Assembly (NCBI GenBank): GCA_021371855.1
Contig: JAJFVL010000004.1
Span: forward strand, 43,309 to 107,308
Direction: 5' to 3'
Origin: Bacteroidales bacterium
GTDB lineage: Bacteria; Bacteroidota; Bacteroidia; Bacteroidales; VadinHA17
DNA length: 64,000 nucleotides
The notes under the pieces are model-generated. The model was given only the letters and a program-made list of their open reading frames with translations. It was not told where the DNA came from and did not search any database. Made by a program: the position numbers and the translations under genes. Shown here one piece after another: positions 63,503-64,000 of the stretch; positions within the stretch are counted from its first letter, which is position 1; each line of letters begins with the position of its first letter.

Positions 63503-63690
63503 AGGGCGCAACGGCACAAGGGCGCAACGGTGCAACGGGAAGAAGGGAAGAATGGCGCAACGGCACAACGGCGCAATGGTGCAACGGGAAGAAGGGAAGA
63601 ATGGCTCAACGGCACAAGGGCGCAACGGCTCAACGGAAAGAAGAGAAGAATGGCGCAATGGCTCAAAGGTTCAACGGAAAGAAGGTAGGA
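63503..63690. repeat. 9-bp minisatellite, locus 3
   Basis: Tandem GGCGCAACG / GGCACAACG / GGTGCAACG units alternate with GGAAGAAGG and GGAAGAATG blocks, giving a higher-order period of about 60 bp. The array is upstream of the four-helix gene and past the DksA-like gene's start. Reading frames through it translate to repeats but carry no start or domain. Confidence 0.85.
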
Positions 63691-63790
63691 AGGGTTGGAA
63701 TGGAAGATTGTTTATTATCTTTGGAATTGATACTAAACATGTGGAATTGTTTAGTAAAGAAAAGTATACTAATCTAAAAACCGCTGCATT

Positions 63791-64000
63791 ATGGGAAATT
63801 TTCAGGAACTCCGTGTATGGCAACTTTCTAAAGAACTTGCTGTTAAAATCTACAAACTAACTACAGAACCAAACTTTTCAAAAGACTATGGATTAAAAGA
63901 TCAGATTCAGAGATCTGCAGTGAGCATCCCCTCAAATATTGCTGAGGGCGACGATTTAGATACGGATAAACAGTCTGTACACTTTTTTTATATAGCAAAA
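63791..64000 (+). CDS. four-helix-bundle (23S rRNA IVP-like) protein, 3' end outside window
   Basis: The ATG at 63791 opens MGNFQELRVWQLSKELAVKI, followed by YGLKDQIQRSAVSIPSNIAEG. This is the start of the small four-helix family found in intervening sequences of 23S rRNA and as stand-alone genes in many Bacteroidota. Seventy codons are visible, with no stop before the edge. The function is unknown. Confidence 0.88.
   Translation, partial: MGNFQELRVWQLSKELAVKIYKLTTEPNFSKDYGLKDQIQRSAVSIPSNIAEGDDLDTDKQSVHFFYIAK

Noticed and set aside
63307..63666. Cys-rich frame (CALVPL repeats) on the minus strand
   Set aside because: It is a translation of the 9-bp minisatellite and overlaps the DksA-like gene.
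63484..63777. Plus-strand frame rich in GATAQ/RNG repeats
   Set aside because: It is also a read-through of the 9-bp minisatellite without family likeness.

Overview
The window reads as chromosome of a member of the Bacteroidota, most likely an uncultured, anaerobic Bacteroidales/Marinilabiliales-type glycan degrader. Evidence: a SusC/SusD pair with ECF sigma factor and FecR anti-sigma factor, STN-domain TonB receptors, many exported proteins with Bacteroidota-style signal peptides, TAnnTTTG-type promoter boxes, a BlaI/M56-TonB sensor pair, a DksA-like protein without its cysteine pairs, and a GH20 hexosaminidase. The DNA is AT-rich with weak Shine-Dalgarno sequences.

Layout. 1-8.6 kb: a polysaccharide-utilisation locus on the minus strand (sigma, FecR, SusC, SusD, then a sialidase-like protein cut by the window edge). 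A probable antisense small RNA ends at a strong plus-strand terminator just upstream of susC. 8.8-15.7 kb: a carbon module with a HpcH/HpaI aldolase, DhaL and DhaK on the minus strand, divergent from a 2-oxoacid dehydrogenase E2 and a fused E1 alpha-beta on the plus strand. 15.7-18.4 kb: a broken small gene, tRNA-Val(GAC), an outer-membrane protein of unknown role and a nested palindromic element. 18.4-28.4 kb: an operon of aldose epimerase, a GH57/GH38-like secreted glycosidase, a sugar MFS transporter, a glycyl-radical activase and a glycyl-radical enzyme, divergent from an AraC regulator; a DUF1080 protein follows.

28.5-31.1 kb is the most striking part: a small HUH (Y1) transposase of the IS200/RAYT type sits between two tandem-repeat arrays. 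The left array holds one short B unit and eleven 92-bp A units; the right holds six 118-bp B units. Both arrays begin with the same 16 bases and both end with the same 109-bp module. The units are full of short hairpins that carry GTAG (or its complement) at the tip. This looks like a REP/RAYT system organised as satellite-like arrays.

31.1-44.1 kb: a BlaI/M56-TonB two-gene sensor with twin operators, then convergent GH20 and YncE/phosphoesterase genes, a diacylglycerol-kinase-type lipid kinase, P5C dehydrogenase, CorA, a sphingomyelin-synthase-like PAP2 protein, a DUF2007-like protein and a membrane-Nudix fusion. 44.2-52.1 kb: pbpC and a giant alpha-2-macroglobulin lipoprotein, translationally coupled. 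52.3-63.4 kb: housekeeping genes (dnaG, UDP-xylose synthase, ileS, a PPOX flavoprotein, ubiX, a sirtuin, ribE, a DksA-like gene) interleaved with at least four loci of one 9-bp minisatellite family (consensus near GGCGCAACG). The window ends in a partial four-helix-bundle gene.
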